A stretch of 64,000 nt of DNA from Actinomycetota bacterium (GCA_016201065.1 JACQDL010000044.1:1-64000); one strand, 5' to 3'; shown: positions 37,719 to 47,811, counted from the stretch's first letter. The notes: generated by a model from the sequence alone, not told the origin. Made by a program: numbers and translations.

Positions 37719-37749
37719 GGGGCGGCGCATTCCCGACGTGCGCCGCCCC
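37719..37749. other. Perfect hairpin upstream of the amidase-like gene
   Basis: An 11-bp inverted repeat (GGGGCGGCGCA and TGCGCCGCCCC) with a 9-nt loop lies 92 bp past the upstream stop and 106 bp before the TTG start at 37855. It could end the dapD transcript or act as an operator or RNA control element of the next gene. No U-tract follows. Confidence 0.6.
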
Positions 37750-37854
37750 TCCTCTATGGTCGGACCGTACGCTGGTACAGGTCATTTCCTGGCGGCGACC
37801 CGCCCTGGGGTCGGGTTGGCGCGCACTTGATCGATGCCGATCTGGAGGCCCCCC

Positions 37855-39555
37855 TTGCGGCTGATACCGCGCACCCGCCGCCGTGCTGCCATGGCCGCCC
37901 TCATCGGGCTGGCCCTCCTGATCTCCAGCGGGATCGCTGGCGCTCAGGGACAGCGCAGGCCGGCCGGCGCGCCACCGCCGTCCGCGCTGCAGCGCGACTT
38001 CACCGCGGCTGCCGCCGAGTTCGACGTGCCGGCACCGCTGCTGCTCGCCGTCTCCTACACGCTGACCCGCTGGGAGGACGGCCACGGTCGGCCCGACGCC
38101 ACCGGTGGCTTCGGGCCGATGCACCTCACCTTCGTCAACGGGAACACCGCAGGCGTCAGCGGGAACACCGCGGGCCGGGTCACCGGCAGTCACCCCGCAC
38201 TGGGCACCCTGGAACCGGCTGCCGCGCTGGTCCACGTCCCGGCCGGCCAGGTCTCCCGGGACGCCCGGCAGAACATCCGGGCCGGCGCCGCGCTGCTCGC
38301 CTCCTACGCCAGCGCGCCACGGCCGGCCACGCTGAACGACTGGTACGACGCGGTCGCCCGGTACGCGGGCGGCGGCACCCTCACCCCGGCCGGCCGGCTG
38401 CTCGCCGACGAGGTCTTCGGCGTGCTGGGTGCCGGTGCGCAGCGGGCCACCTCAGGCGGCCAGATGATGGTGCTCGCCGCCCAGGCCGGCACCCGCTCCG
38501 GTCCACCCCGAGCGGCCGGTACGGGTGGCGCGGCGCAGTGCCCCGCCGGGCTGACGTGCGGCTTCCGCGCGGCGACCGGTGCCGGATCGGCCCAACGGGC
38601 GACGGGGCAGATCCGCTACCTCGTGCTCGGCGCGACGGGCACGACCTACGAGCAGGCGATCGCGCAACAGATCAGCGCGGGCGGCGGCACCAGCAGCCAC
38701 TACCTCATCCGCGGCACCGACGGGCAGGTCACCCAGCTCGTCCGCACCGCCAACATCGCCCCGTTCAGCGACAACGCGACATTGGACGCCCGGTCGGTGT
38801 CGATCGGCCTGGACCGGCAGTCGGTGGTGGCCGTCGGGGAGTACTCCGACCGCACGTACACCAGCCTCGCCACGCTGGTGCGCTACCTCGGCACGACGTA
38901 CGGCATCCCGCTGGATCGTCAGCACATCCTGGGCTGGGACGAGGTCCCCTCGGCCCAGCCGCCCACCAGCGGAGCGGCACCGGGGACCGACGGACCCGGT
39001 CCGCTGTTCGACTGGGGCCGCCTCTTCGACCTGCTCGACACGCCTCTCGTGGCGCCCAGCGACGACTTCGGGCAGCTGGTGGCGATCGTCCCGGTGTTCG
39101 GCAGCAACCCGTCCACCGGTGGCCGCCCGGGAAACTCCGCCCCGCTGCGTACCGCGCCGAACGAAAGCGCGCCGCTGGTCGGTGACCCGGCCGACACTGG
39201 CGACCAGGCGGTCGCCGGACAGGTGTTCGCGGTCGCCGGCCGGCTGCCCGGGTGGACCGCGATCTGGTACGCCGGCCAGCAGGTCTGGCTCCGGGACGGC
39301 GACGGCGCGGCCATCGTGACCCGGCAGGTGCGCGGCTCGCTGGTGACCCCGGCACCCGGGCTCGGCTCGGCGCCGGTCTACACCGAGCCCGGTCAGGCTG
39401 GTCAGCCTGGTCAGGCGGACGCCGCCGGGCGGTTCCTCGCCGCCGGCCAGTCCTACCCGTTGATCGACGAGCTCCCGGACGGGTGGGATCTGATCGCGTT
39501 CGGTCACCGGCTGGCCTTCGTGCACGCCGCCGAGCTGTCTGTCTGGCCCGGCTGA
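37855..39555 (+). CDS. Amidase_2/PGRP-fold protein without zinc ligands (pseudo-amidase)
   Basis: The 566-residue exported protein starts at the TTG at 37855, with GGAGG 6 nt upstream; the ATG at 37834 has no ribosome site. A signal peptide covers about 1-30, then a helical lysozyme-like domain (about 45-200) and an amidase_2 core (about 250-385). In active enzymes the first zinc His lies in IVIHDT; here it is YLVLGAT (Gly259). The GHNEV His is Trp361 in LGWDEV, and the second His region reads NIAPFSDNATL. The fold survives (SSHYLIRGTDGQ, and VPSAQPPTS to GPLFDW), but the metal site does not. The C-terminus has an SH3-like beta domain with short repeats. It probably binds peptidoglycan. Confidence 0.75.
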   Translation: MRLIPRTRRRAAMAALIGLALLISSGIAGAQGQRRPAGAPPPSALQRDFTAAAAEFDVPAPLLLAVSYTLTRWEDGHGRPDATGGFGPMHLTFVNGNTAGVSGNTAGRVTGSHPALGTLEPAAALVHVPAGQVSRDARQNIRAGAALLASYASAPRPATLNDWYDAVARYAGGGTLTPAGRLLADEVFGVLGAGAQRATSGGQMMVLAAQAGTRSGPPRAAGTGGAAQCPAGLTCGFRAATGAGSAQRATGQIRYLVLGATGTTYEQAIAQQISAGGGTSSHYLIRGTDGQVTQLVRTANIAPFSDNATLDARSVSIGLDRQSVVAVGEYSDRTYTSLATLVRYLGTTYGIPLDRQHILGWDEVPSAQPPTSGAAPGTDGPGPLFDWGRLFDLLDTPLVAPSDDFGQLVAIVPVFGSNPSTGGRPGNSAPLRTAPNESAPLVGDPADTGDQAVAGQVFAVAGRLPGWTAIWYAGQQVWLRDGDGAAIVTRQVRGSLVTPAPGLGSAPVYTEPGQAGQPGQADAAGRFLAAGQSYPLIDELPDGWDLIAFGHRLAFVHAAELSVWPG

Positions 39556-39596
39556 CGGGGAGCCGACTGACGGGGAGCCGGTTGACGGGGAGCCGG
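39552..39596 (+). repeat. 15-bp unit repeated three times across the stop codon
   Basis: The unit YTGACGGGGAGCCGR occurs at 39552-39566, 39567-39581 and 39582-39596. The first copy contains the amidase-like TGA stop. Confidence 0.85.
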
Positions 39597-39609
39597 GTCG
39601 ACGAGCGGG

Positions 39610-40758
39610 TCAACCCAGCCGGGCCACCGCGGCGCTGACCCGCTCGTCGGTGGCGGTCAACGCGACCCGGACATGGCGGGCGCCATCCACGCCGTAGAAG
39701 GCACCGGGCGCGACCAGGATGCCGCGCCCGGCCAGCCAGGACACGGTCTCCCAGCAGTCCTCGTCACGGCTGGCCCACAGGTACAGGCCGGCCTCGGAAT
39801 GATCGATCCGGAAGCCGGCCCGCCGCAGCGCGGACCCCAGCGCGACCCGCCGGGCGGCGTACCGCTCGCGCTGCACGGCGACGTGCGCGTCGTCGGCGAA
39901 CGCGGCCGCCATCGCGGCCTGCACCGGGGCCGGCACCATGAGGCCGGCGTGCTTGCGTACGGCGAGCAGACCGGCCACCAGCGCCGGATCACCGGTGACC
40001 ACGCCGGCCCGGTATCCGGCCAGGTTCGAGCGCTTGGACAGCGAGTGCACGATGAGCACCCCCTGCGGGGTGCCATCGCACACCGAGGGGTGCAGCACCG
40101 AGACCGGATCGACCTCCCACCCGAACTCCAGGTAGCACTCGTCGGACACCACCGGCACGCCGTGCCGCCGCCCCCAGGCCACCCACTCGCGCAGCTCGGC
40201 GACGCCGAGCACCCGACCGGTCGGGTTGCTCGGCGAGTTCAGCCAGACCAGCGCCACCCCGTCCGGGTCGTCCGGCGGGCCGTCCACCGCGACCGGCACG
40301 CACCCGGCGAGGCGAGCGCCCACCTCGTACGTCGGATACGCCAGCCGGGGATGCAGGACCCGCTGCCCCGGCCCGGCCCCGAGCAGCAGGGGGAGCAGCG
40401 CGACCAGCTCCTTGGAGCCGATGGTCGGCAGCACGGCATCCCCGGTGACCCGCACCGCGAAGCGGCGGGCCAGCCAGGCGGCAGCCGCCGCACGGACCGC
40501 CTCGGTGCCGTGCACGGCCGGGTAGCCGGGGGTGTCCGTCCGGTTGGCCAGCGCTGACCGGATCACGTCGGGGACCGGGTCGACCGGGGTACCCATGGAC
40601 AGGTCGACGATCCCGTCGCGGTATCCCCGGGCCACCTCGGCGTGCCGCGCGAGGGTGTCCCAGGGGAACGCCGGCAGCCGGTCGGCCCAACCCGCCAGCC
40701 CGGCACCGTCCACAGGAACACCGTCCACTGGTGCACCGCTCACCGGTGCAGTGCTCAC
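39610..40758 (-). CDS. dapC: N-succinyldiaminopimelate aminotransferase
   Basis: DapC uses PLP to aminate N-succinyl-2-amino-6-ketopimelate in lysine synthesis. The 382-residue class I/II aminotransferase has the substrate loop LSMGTPVDPVP, the NSPSNPTGRVL motif, the Asp region VPVVSDECYLEFGWE and the Schiff-base Lys in HSLSKRSNLAGYRAG. The GTG at 40758 begins just after the ferredoxin stop. The extreme N-terminus has 15-bp repeats (STAPVSGAPVDGVPVDG), which makes the exact start uncertain; GTGs at 40743 and 40728 are alternatives. Ferredoxin-dapC is the Rv1177-Rv1178 order. Confidence 0.9.
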   Translation of the reverse strand: MSTAPVSGAPVDGVPVDGAGLAGWADRLPAFPWDTLARHAEVARGYRDGIVDLSMGTPVDPVPDVIRSALANRTDTPGYPAVHGTEAVRAAAAAWLARRFAVRVTGDAVLPTIGSKELVALLPLLLGAGPGQRVLHPRLAYPTYEVGARLAGCVPVAVDGPPDDPDGVALVWLNSPSNPTGRVLGVAELREWVAWGRRHGVPVVSDECYLEFGWEVDPVSVLHPSVCDGTPQGVLIVHSLSKRSNLAGYRAGVVTGDPALVAGLLAVRKHAGLMVPAPVQAAMAAAFADDAHVAVQRERYAARRVALGSALRRAGFRIDHSEAGLYLWASRDEDCWETVSWLAGRGILVAPGAFYGVDGARHVRVALTATDERVSAAVARLG

Positions 40759-40769
40759 CGGTGCAGCGC

Positions 40770-41096
40770 TCAGTGCGGCTCTGCCTGTGGCGGCAGCGCG
40801 GCGATCAGCGGATGGTCCTTGTCGATCTTCCCGATCTTGGCCGCACCACCCGGCGAGCCGATGTCGTCGAAGAAGTCGACGTTGGCCCGGTAGTAGTCCT
40901 TCCACTTCTCCGGGACGTCATCCTCGTAGAAGATCGCCTCGACTGGGCACACCGGCTCGCAGGCGCCGCAGTCCACGCACTCGTCGGGATGGATGTACAG
41001 CATGCGGTTGCCCTCGTAGATGCAGTCGACTGGGCACTCCTCGATGCATGCCCGGTCGAGAACGTCCACGCACGGCTCGGCGATGACGTAGGTCAC
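40770..41096 (-). CDS. fdxC: 7Fe ferredoxin (FdxA/FdxC type)
   Basis: The 108-residue electron carrier has eight Cys positioned for one [3Fe-4S] and one [4Fe-4S] cluster: Cys9, 17, 21 and 25 in the first half, and Cys40, 43, 46 and 50 in [16 protein letters not shown]. The C-terminal extension ([18 protein letters not shown]) is typical of actinobacterial 7Fe ferredoxins. It precedes dapC with 11 bp between. Confidence 0.95.
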   Translation of the reverse strand: MTYVIAEPCVDVLDRACIEECPVDCIYEGNRMLYIHPDECVDCGACEPVCPVEAIFYEDDVPEKWKDYYRANVDFFDDIGSPGGAAKIGKIDKDHPLIAALPPQAEPH

Positions 41097-41194
41097 GCGA
41101 CGGTCCTCCCAGTCCAGCCGGTAGCTGCCCAGCCTCTAGATGCCTAGTATCGCGATGTCAGGCGGGTGTGACACACCCAGGGGGTAGATCTCCG

Positions 41195-42118
41195 GTGCGA
41201 GATTTTGATCTCATCGGCAGCAGGGTCGTACTGCGGAGTCGGGTCGGCGAGCGGGACGGGCGACCGCTGTTCAGCGACGTGATCGGCGAGCTGGTCGAGA
41301 TCACCGACACGGCGGCGGTGCGCCAGGCTGACGGCTCGGTGCGCCGGATCCCGATTTCGGCCGTGCACCGTCTCAAGGCCGTTCCCCCAGGCCGCGCGGA
41401 CGCGCTGGCCCTGGCGGAGGTGGCCGCGCGCGGCTGGCCGGCGCCCCGCACCGGCTGGCTCGGGCGATGGCTGCTCCGGGACGGCGGGGGGTGGACCATG
41501 CGGGCGAACTCCGCGCTGCTGCTCGGCGACCCGGGCCGGCCGGTCATGGACGCGCTGGCGGAGGTGGCGCGGTGGTACCGGGAACGCGATCTCACCCCGC
41601 GCCTGGCCATCCCGCTGCCGTGGCTCGCCACCGCCGACCGGGCCGCTGACCGGACGGGGTGGGTCACCGAGCTCGACCTGGCGGTGCTCACCGGTCCGGT
41701 CGCGCCCCGGCGGCCCGGCGGCGACGTGCCGGAGGTCCGGGTGGAGCCGGTGCCCAGCGACGGGTGGCTCGGGCGGTACCGGGCGGGAGCGATCCCGCCG
41801 GTGGGCCGGGCGATCCTCACCGCGCCCGAGCAGGTCGGATTCGCCTCCCTCACCGACGGCACCGGGGTGGTCGCCATCGGCCGGGGGGTGGTCACCGATC
41901 GCTGGCTCGGCGTCGCCGCGATCGAGGTGCACCCCACCCGCCGGCGGCAGGGGTTGGCCCGCCAGATCATGGCCGGCCTGCTCGCCTGGGGCGCCGAGCG
42001 CGGTGCCGCCCGCTGCCACCTCCAGGTCGAGCTGGACAACGCCGCGGCCCTGGCGCTCTACGCCGACCTCGGGTTCACGCCGCACCACCGGTACCGGTAC
42101 CGGACGGCCGGGAGCTGA
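41195..42118 (+). CDS. GNAT-family N-acetyltransferase
   Basis: The 307-residue protein has an N-terminal beta domain (FDLIGSRVVLRSRVGERDG) and a C-terminal GNAT fold with the acetyl-CoA loop AAIEVHPTRRRQGLARQIM and YADLGFTPHHRYRY. Acceptor is unknown. The GTG at 41195 is preferred; one at 41168 is possible. Its last 44 bp overlap the 3' end of the convergent membrane-protein gene. It is divergent from the ferredoxin gene with a 98-bp gap. Confidence 0.88.
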   Translation: MRDFDLIGSRVVLRSRVGERDGRPLFSDVIGELVEITDTAAVRQADGSVRRIPISAVHRLKAVPPGRADALALAEVAARGWPAPRTGWLGRWLLRDGGGWTMRANSALLLGDPGRPVMDALAEVARWYRERDLTPRLAIPLPWLATADRAADRTGWVTELDLAVLTGPVAPRRPGGDVPEVRVEPVPSDGWLGRYRAGAIPPVGRAILTAPEQVGFASLTDGTGVVAIGRGVVTDRWLGVAAIEVHPTRRRQGLARQIMAGLLAWGAERGAARCHLQVELDNAAALALYADLGFTPHHRYRYRTAGS

Positions 42119-42578
42119 CCGCACCGCCCGGCCGCCCACCCGGCCGGCCGCGGGCCCGGACCAGCGCCTGGCTCACGCCGAACGCGGCCGCCGCCGATCC
42201 GGCGAAGAGCAGGGCCAGCCCCACCAGGCTGCCCGGGACGACCACGTCACCCTCGGGCCGGCCGACCGACAGGCCCAGCACCACCGCCAGCCAGCCGATC
42301 ACCGGCCCGGCCGAGGCGAGCCTGCTGCGGGTCGCGTCGTACATCAACCGTGGCAGCGTGGCGTTGACCAGCACGGCCACGAGCACGGCGACCGGCACCA
42401 GCACCGTGCCGACCCGCAACGGGACGTAGAACGCCTCGGCCACGGCCGCCTCGACGCTGGCCACCATCACCAGCGTGCCGCCGGTGATCCGCTGCCAGGA
42501 AGGTGGTGGGTGATCGGCGTACGGCGTGGTTCCGGCCACCGGGGATGCCGGGGACCCGGCCTCCGGCATCCCGCGCAT
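42075..42578 (-). CDS. Membrane protein paired with mshB
   Basis: The 167-residue protein has about four membrane helices (near 30-50, 58-77, 90-108 and 118-140) and a Gly/Arg-rich cytoplasmic tail. The ATG at 42578 begins 1 bp after the mshB stop, so the genes form a coupled pair. It corresponds by position to Rv1171 next to mshB in Mycobacterium. No domain of known function was recognised. Confidence 0.8.
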   Translation of the reverse strand: MRGMPEAGSPASPVAGTTPYADHPPPSWQRITGGTLVMVASVEAAVAEAFYVPLRVGTVLVPVAVLVAVLVNATLPRLMYDATRSRLASAGPVIGWLAVVLGLSVGRPEGDVVVPGSLVGLALLFAGSAAAAFGVSQALVRARGRPGGRPGGAVSSRPSGTGTGGAA

Positions 42579-42579
42579 C

Positions 42580-43476
42580 TCACGCCAGCCCGGCGAACAG
42601 GTCGTCCTCCCAGCCCTGCGGGCCGGAGCCGGCTCCACGCTCCCCGCGCGCCAGCGTGTAGTGCTCGACCGAGAACACCTCCTGGCCAAGGTTGTTCGAC
42701 AACGCGAAGAACGGGCCGTCCACGCTGATCTGGGTGGCGTACGCCCGCATCGCCTCCAGCTTCGCCGCGACGAACCCGTTGCCGACGATCTCGGTCGTGA
42801 CCAGCTCGTCGGGGGTGCCGAACGGGAGCTCGTCGGCGTCGTCGACCACGCCGAACGGCGCCTCGTCGCCGGCCGCACGCAGCGCCGCGATGCCGGTTCG
42901 GATCCACGACACGGGTATCGCACACCAGTACACCTTCGCCGCCGACCACGCGTCGCCCAGCTCGGTCCGGTAGCCGGGTTCGGCGGCGAGCTCCACGGCA
43001 CGCATGGTGACCCGGTGCGCCTGGATGTGGTCGGGGTGGCCGTAACCGCCGTTCTCGTCGTAGCTGACCACGACCTGCGGGCGTCCCTGCCGGATGATCG
43101 CCACCAGCTCCCCGGCCGCCTCGTCGACGTCGGCCTGCCAGAAGGCCCGCGGGTGGTCGTTGGCCGGGGTGCCCATCATGCCGCTGTCCCGCCACCGTCC
43201 GACGCCGCCGAGGAACCGGTGCTCCGGGCCACCGAGGATCTCCATGGCGCGGCCGAGCTCACCGATCCGGTACCCACCGAGCTGGTCGGCCTGCCCGGCG
43301 GCGAGGCCGGCCAGTTCCGGCACCAGCACCTCACCCTCCTCGCCGAGGGTGCAGGTCACCACCGTGACCCCGGCACCGCCGGCCAGGTAGTGGGCGATGG
43401 TCACGCCGTTGTTGATCACTTCGTCGTCGGGGTGGGCGTGCACGAGCAGCAGCCGCCGCGGGGGAAGGTCGGTCAT
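42580..43476 (-). CDS. mshB: Mycothiol biosynthesis deacetylase MshB
   Basis: MshB deacetylates GlcNAc-inositol in the pathway to mycothiol, the main thiol of most actinobacteria. The 298-residue product has the LmbE/PIG-L motif AHPDDE at 14-19 ([13 protein letters not shown]), and [11 protein letters not shown] carries the further zinc His. The ATG at 43476 is clear. It is followed by the membrane protein, and the upstream opp operon is oriented the same way. Confidence 0.95.
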   Translation of the reverse strand: MTDLPPRRLLLVHAHPDDEVINNGVTIAHYLAGGAGVTVVTCTLGEEGEVLVPELAGLAAGQADQLGGYRIGELGRAMEILGGPEHRFLGGVGRWRDSGMMGTPANDHPRAFWQADVDEAAGELVAIIRQGRPQVVVSYDENGGYGHPDHIQAHRVTMRAVELAAEPGYRTELGDAWSAAKVYWCAIPVSWIRTGIAALRAAGDEAPFGVVDDADELPFGTPDELVTTEIVGNGFVAAKLEAMRAYATQISVDGPFFALSNNLGQEVFSVEHYTLARGERGAGSGPQGWEDDLFAGLA

Positions 43477-43500
43477 GTCGTGCAGGCTAACCCGGCGCGG

Positions 43501-44556
43501 TCAGATGATCTGCACGGTCTCCGCGAAGTGGCACGCGACCGGGTGCTCGCCCCGCGTCACCAGCGCCGGCTCCTGCTCCCGGCACTGCTCCCGCTGGGTG
43601 TCGGTGAGCTGGCTGGCGTACTTCGGGCACCGGGTGCGGAAGCGGCACCCCGACGGCGGGTTGGCCGGGCTGGGCAGGTCGCCCTCCAGCAGGATCCGCT
43701 TCCGCTGCCGCTCCCGGTTGGGGTCCGGCACCGGGATCGCCGACAGCAGCGCCTGGGTGTAGGGGTGCGCCGGCCGGTCGAACAGCTCGTCCTTGTCTGC
43801 AATCTCCATGATCTTGCCGAGGTACATCACGGCAACCCGGTCCGCGGTGTGCCGGACCACGGACAGGTCGTGGGCGATGAACAGGAACGACAGCCCGAGC
43901 CGGTCCCGGAGGTCCTCCAGCAGGTTGACCACGCCGGCCTGGATCGACACGTCCAGCGCGGAGACCGGCTCGTCGAGCACCAGCACCTTCGGGTCCAGTG
44001 CGAGCGCCCGGGCGACCCCGATCCGCTGCCGCTGGCCACCGGAGAACTCGTACGGGTACCGGTTGGCGTGCTCCGGGTTGAGCCCAACCAGCCGGAGCAG
44101 GTCCGCTACCCGGTCCCGCAGCGCCTGCCCCTTCGCGAGCCGGTGGATGATCAGCGGCTCGGCCACGATGTCGAAGACCGGCAACCGCGGGTTCAGCGAG
44201 GCGTACGGGTCCTGGAAGACGATCTGGATCTGCCGGCGCAGCGGCCGCATCGCCCGCCGCGACAGCGAGGTCAGCTCCTGCCCGAGGAACTGCACCGAGC
44301 CGCTGGTCGCGGGCTGCAGGTGCAGGATCGCCCGGCCGGTCGTCGACTTGCCGCAGCCGGACTCCCCCACCAGCCCGAGCGTCTCGCCCGGGTAGAGGTC
44401 GAGGCTCACCCCGTCGACGGCCTTGACCATCCCGACCGTCCGCCGGATCAGCCCGCCACCCTTGATCGGGAAGTACTTGCGCAGGTCGCGGACCCGCACG
44501 ATTGGCTCGCCCGCGGTGCGGCTGGCACCGGGTGCGTCGGTGACCGGTGCGCTCAC
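43501..44556 (-). CDS. oppF: Oligopeptide ABC transporter, ATP-binding protein OppF
   Basis: The 351-residue ATPase has Walker [10 protein letters not shown], signature [11 protein letters not shown] and Walker [13 protein letters not shown], plus the C-terminal OppF/DppF Cys-rich region ([16 protein letters not shown]). Its GTG overlaps the oppD stop as GTGA, so it is translationally coupled. It powers uptake by OppB/OppC of peptides or related solutes bound by OppA. Confidence 0.92.
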   Translation of the reverse strand: MSAPVTDAPGASRTAGEPIVRVRDLRKYFPIKGGGLIRRTVGMVKAVDGVSLDLYPGETLGLVGESGCGKSTTGRAILHLQPATSGSVQFLGQELTSLSRRAMRPLRRQIQIVFQDPYASLNPRLPVFDIVAEPLIIHRLAKGQALRDRVADLLRLVGLNPEHANRYPYEFSGGQRQRIGVARALALDPKVLVLDEPVSALDVSIQAGVVNLLEDLRDRLGLSFLFIAHDLSVVRHTADRVAVMYLGKIMEIADKDELFDRPAHPYTQALLSAIPVPDPNRERQRKRILLEGDLPSPANPPSGCRFRTRCPKYASQLTDTQREQCREQEPALVTRGEHPVACHFAETVQII

Positions 44557-45713
44557 TGGGCCTCCTCGACCGTCGTCGGCGTGCTGCCGTTGGGCTGGCT
44601 GAGGGCCGGGCTGGCCACGGCGGGTGGGCCGGCCACGGCGGGTGGGCGGGCCTCGGCGGCCTCGGCGTAGACGTCGATGGCGCTGACCTCCGGGCGGGCC
44701 AGCTCCGCAGACCGGACGCACGCGACCTGGTGGCCGGGGCCGACGATCGCCAGCGGCGGCTCGGCGGTGTCGCACAGGTCGAGGTGCATCGGACAGCGCG
44801 GCCCGAACGGGCAGCCAGGCGGCGGGCTGATCAACGACGGCGGGCTGCCCGGGATCGGGGTCAACCGCTGCCGCTCCCGCGCGTCGAGCCGGGGCAGCGA
44901 CCCGAGCAGGCCGAGGGTGTAGGGCATGCCGGGCGAGTAGTAGATGTCGTCGACCGTGCCGACCTCGACCGGCCGGCCCGCGTACATCACCAGCACCCGG
45001 TCGGCCATCCCGGCCACCACGCCGAGGTCGTGGGTGATCAGGACGGTGGCCGCACCGGTCTCCTGCTGGGCGGTCTTGAGCACCTCCAGGATCTGCGCCT
45101 GGACGGTGACGTCGAGCGCGGTCGTCGGCTCGTCCGCGATGATCACGTCGGGCTCGTTGGCCATCGCGATCGCGATCACGACCCGCTGCCGCATCCCACC
45201 GGAGAACTCGTGCGGGTAGGAGTTCGCCCGCTCCGCGGCGTTCGGGATACCGACCAGCCGGAGCAGGTCGACCGTGCGGGCCCGGGCCGCCTTCCGGGAC
45301 AGCGACCGGTCGTGCTGGCGCAGCGTCTCGTCGATCTGGAAACCGATCTTGTAGACCGGGTTCAGCGAGGTCATCGGGTCCTGAAAGATCATCGCGATGC
45401 CCTTGCCGCGGACCTGGGACAGCTCCCGGTCGGAGCGGCCGAGCAGCTCACGCCCGCGGAACAGGACCGAGCCGGTGATCCGCGCCGTGGCCGGCAGCAG
45501 CCCCATCACGGCCAGCGAGGTGACCGACTTGCCCGAGCCCGACTCGCCCACGATGCCGAGGGTCTCCCCCGGTGACAAGGAGTAGGACACCCCCCGGACG
45601 GCGTGCACCACGCCGTCCTCGGTGCCGAACTTGACCTCCAGGTCGGTCACCTGGAGCAGGGGCTCACCGTCGGCCCGATCGGGGGCAACGGTGGGTTCGC
45701 TGATCGTCTGCAT
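44553..45713 (-). CDS. oppD: Oligopeptide ABC transporter, ATP-binding protein OppD
   Basis: The 386-residue ATPase has Walker A GESGSGKS, the Q-loop [12 protein letters not shown], signature [10 protein letters not shown] and Walker [13 protein letters not shown]. The C-terminal Cys-rich domain holds [10 protein letters not shown]. An 18-bp tandem repeat at 44613-44648 in the C-terminal region encodes PPAVAG repeats. The start is the ATG at 45713. Coupled to oppF and 53 bp downstream of oppC. Confidence 0.92.
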   Translation of the reverse strand: MQTISEPTVAPDRADGEPLLQVTDLEVKFGTEDGVVHAVRGVSYSLSPGETLGIVGESGSGKSVTSLAVMGLLPATARITGSVLFRGRELLGRSDRELSQVRGKGIAMIFQDPMTSLNPVYKIGFQIDETLRQHDRSLSRKAARARTVDLLRLVGIPNAAERANSYPHEFSGGMRQRVVIAIAMANEPDVIIADEPTTALDVTVQAQILEVLKTAQQETGAATVLITHDLGVVAGMADRVLVMYAGRPVEVGTVDDIYYSPGMPYTLGLLGSLPRLDARERQRLTPIPGSPPSLISPPPGCPFGPRCPMHLDLCDTAEPPLAIVGPGHQVACVRSAELARPEVSAIDVYAEAAEARPPAVAGPPAVASPALSQPNGSTPTTVEEAQ

Positions 45714-45766
45714 GCTGCTCCGTCACGCGGTCAGGGCGGTAGAGGACATGGTGGGCTCCCGGCGGG

Positions 45767-46702
45767 TCAGGCCCGCACCCGGCTGTGCGACGGGTCGAAG
45801 GCGTCCCGGACACCGTCACCGATGAAGTTCATCAACAACACGATGACCATCAGCACCAGCCCCGGGATGTAGAACAGCCACGGCCGGCTGTCAGCGGCGC
45901 TCACGCCGTCGGAGACCAGCCGGCCCAGTGAGATGTCGTTGTTCACGCCGAAGCCGAGGTAGGTCAGCGAGGCCTCCAGGACCACCGAGGTCGCGGCACC
46001 GAGCGTGATCCAGACGATGATCTGGCCGAGCGAGTTCGGGATCAGGTGCTTGAAGATGATCCGCCGGTCGGAGGCACCCATCGCGTGGGCCGCCTCCACG
46101 AACTCCCGCTCCCGTAAGGTGAGAAACTGACTGCGCAGGATCCGGGCCAGATCCATCCAGCCGAACGCGCCGAGCACCAGCGCGATGTTCACCGCGGTGC
46201 CGGAGCCGGCGAACTTGCTGGCAAGCACGAGCAGGATGACCAGCAACGGGATGGTGAGGATCAGGTCGACGATCCGCATCAGGATGCTGTCCAGCCAGCC
46301 GCCGAAGTACCCCGACACCGCTCCGACGATGACACCGATGACCAGCGCGAGCCCGATGTAGATGAGCGCGATCAGGGTCGAGCGCTGCACCCCGCGCATG
46401 AGCTGGGCCAGCAGGTCCTGACCGATGTCGATGGTGCCCAGCGGGTGGCCGGGGGTGAGCGGCGGCCTGGACAGCGCTGTGCCGTCCAGATCCAGGTACC
46501 CCCACCGGTAGAAGTGCGGCCCGACGAACGAGGCGATCACGACGGCGGCGTAGAGGATCAGCGCGCCCATCGCCCGCTTGTTGCGCACGAACCGACGAAC
46601 GATCTGCTGCCGTTGGCTGCGCGCCTTGACCGCGAACTCTCCGCGCACCGATCCGGCCGTGCCGGCAGCCGCCTGAGGGTCCCGTTGCTGGAGGGTGGTC
46701 AT
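45767..46702 (-). CDS. oppC: Oligopeptide ABC transporter, permease OppC
   Basis: The 311-residue permease has a cytoplasmic N-terminus (about 1-40), then about six membrane helices and the EAA-type loop EFVEAAHAMGASDRRIIFKHL. The ATG at 46702 is the start. It is 27 bp downstream of oppB. It forms the channel with OppB. Confidence 0.92.
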   Translation of the reverse strand: MTTLQQRDPQAAAGTAGSVRGEFAVKARSQRQQIVRRFVRNKRAMGALILYAAVVIASFVGPHFYRWGYLDLDGTALSRPPLTPGHPLGTIDIGQDLLAQLMRGVQRSTLIALIYIGLALVIGVIVGAVSGYFGGWLDSILMRIVDLILTIPLLVILLVLASKFAGSGTAVNIALVLGAFGWMDLARILRSQFLTLREREFVEAAHAMGASDRRIIFKHLIPNSLGQIIVWITLGAATSVVLEASLTYLGFGVNNDISLGRLVSDGVSAADSRPWLFYIPGLVLMVIVLLMNFIGDGVRDAFDPSHSRVRA

Positions 46703-46729
46703 GGTTTTCGATCTCCCTTGCCGGTGCCG

Positions 46730-47716
46730 CTAGCTCAGCCGGATGCGCGGGTCGAGCACCGCGTAGAGAAGGTCCGCGATCAGGTTGAAGACCACGATCG
46801 CGAACGCCGAGACGATCAGCCAGCACAGCAGGATGTTGGGGTCGCTCTGCTTGATCGCGTCCAGCAGCCACTTGCCCATTCCCTCGAAGCCGAAAACCTG
46901 CTCTGTCACGACGGCGCCGCCCAGCAGGGTACCGACCCCGAGCGCGACCACGGTGGTCGTCGGGATCAGCGCGTTACGCAGCGCGTGCCGGACCAAGACC
47001 CGCGGGTATCGCAGCCCCTTTGCGCGGGCCAGCCGGATGTAGTCGGAGTTGAGCACGTCGATCATCGAGGCCCGCTGGAACCGGCTCCACCCGGCGTAGC
47101 TCAGCGCCGCCAGGGACAGCACCGGCAGCACCAGGTGACCGACCTGGTCCCAGAAGATCTCCGAGGGCGTGTGACCAAACTTGAACCCGGCGGACGACGC
47201 GCCGTAAATGCCGATCACCGGCCGGCCGCCGAAGAAGATGTTGTTGAGCCGGATCGCGACGAACTCCTTCAGCAGCGTCGCGAACCAGAAGGTCGGCATC
47301 GCGATGAGGATGTAGGCGACGGTCGTCGAGGCGTAGTCCGAGATCTTGTTCTGCCGGACCGCGGCGAGCACGCCGACAACGACGGCCAGCAGGATCGCCA
47401 ACACCATCGAGAACACCAGCAGGCGCAGGGTCAGCGAGAGGTGCTCGCCCAGCTCCTGGTTGACCGAGTTGCCGCCGAGGTCGGTGCCGAAATCGCCCCG
47501 GACCGCGTGCGAGAGCCAATCCAGGTAGCGCACGTGCCAAGGTCGGTCGAGGCCGACCAGGTGCGCCTGGTTCGCCATCTCCTGCGGAGTTGGTGGGGGG
47601 CGCCGCTGCCGCAGCGGGGCAAGCGGGTCGGCCACCGAGGCGGCCAGCGCGAAAGTGACCACCGAGCTGGCCAGCAGGATCAGGGTCGACGACAGAAGCC
47701 GCCGAATAGTGTACAT
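46730..47716 (-). CDS. oppB: Oligopeptide ABC transporter, permease OppB
   Basis: The 328-residue permease starts at the ATG at 47716 (MYTIRRLLSSTLILLASS), the standard OppB opening; the GTG at 47731 is an alternative. About six membrane helices and the loop DYIRLARAKGLRYPRVL are visible. It follows oppA after a 142-bp spacer with a strong hairpin and precedes oppC. Confidence 0.92.
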   Translation of the reverse strand: MYTIRRLLSSTLILLASSVVTFALAASVADPLAPLRQRRPPPTPQEMANQAHLVGLDRPWHVRYLDWLSHAVRGDFGTDLGGNSVNQELGEHLSLTLRLLVFSMVLAILLAVVVGVLAAVRQNKISDYASTTVAYILIAMPTFWFATLLKEFVAIRLNNIFFGGRPVIGIYGASSAGFKFGHTPSEIFWDQVGHLVLPVLSLAALSYAGWSRFQRASMIDVLNSDYIRLARAKGLRYPRVLVRHALRNALIPTTTVVALGVGTLLGGAVVTEQVFGFEGMGKWLLDAIKQSDPNILLCWLIVSAFAIVVFNLIADLLYAVLDPRIRLS

Positions 47717-47811
47717 GAGCACGGAGATCACCTTACGCCGCGTTGGCGCCGCACGAGCCGGCCCGGGTTGGCCGGAACCGGCTCGTATCGCGCAAGAGGG
47801 GAACTGCCTGC

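Noticed and set aside
42526-44670. Long plus-strand frame of 714 codons opposite mshB and oppF
   Set aside because: It is a shadow of well-supported minus-strand genes with Walker and AHPDDE motifs.
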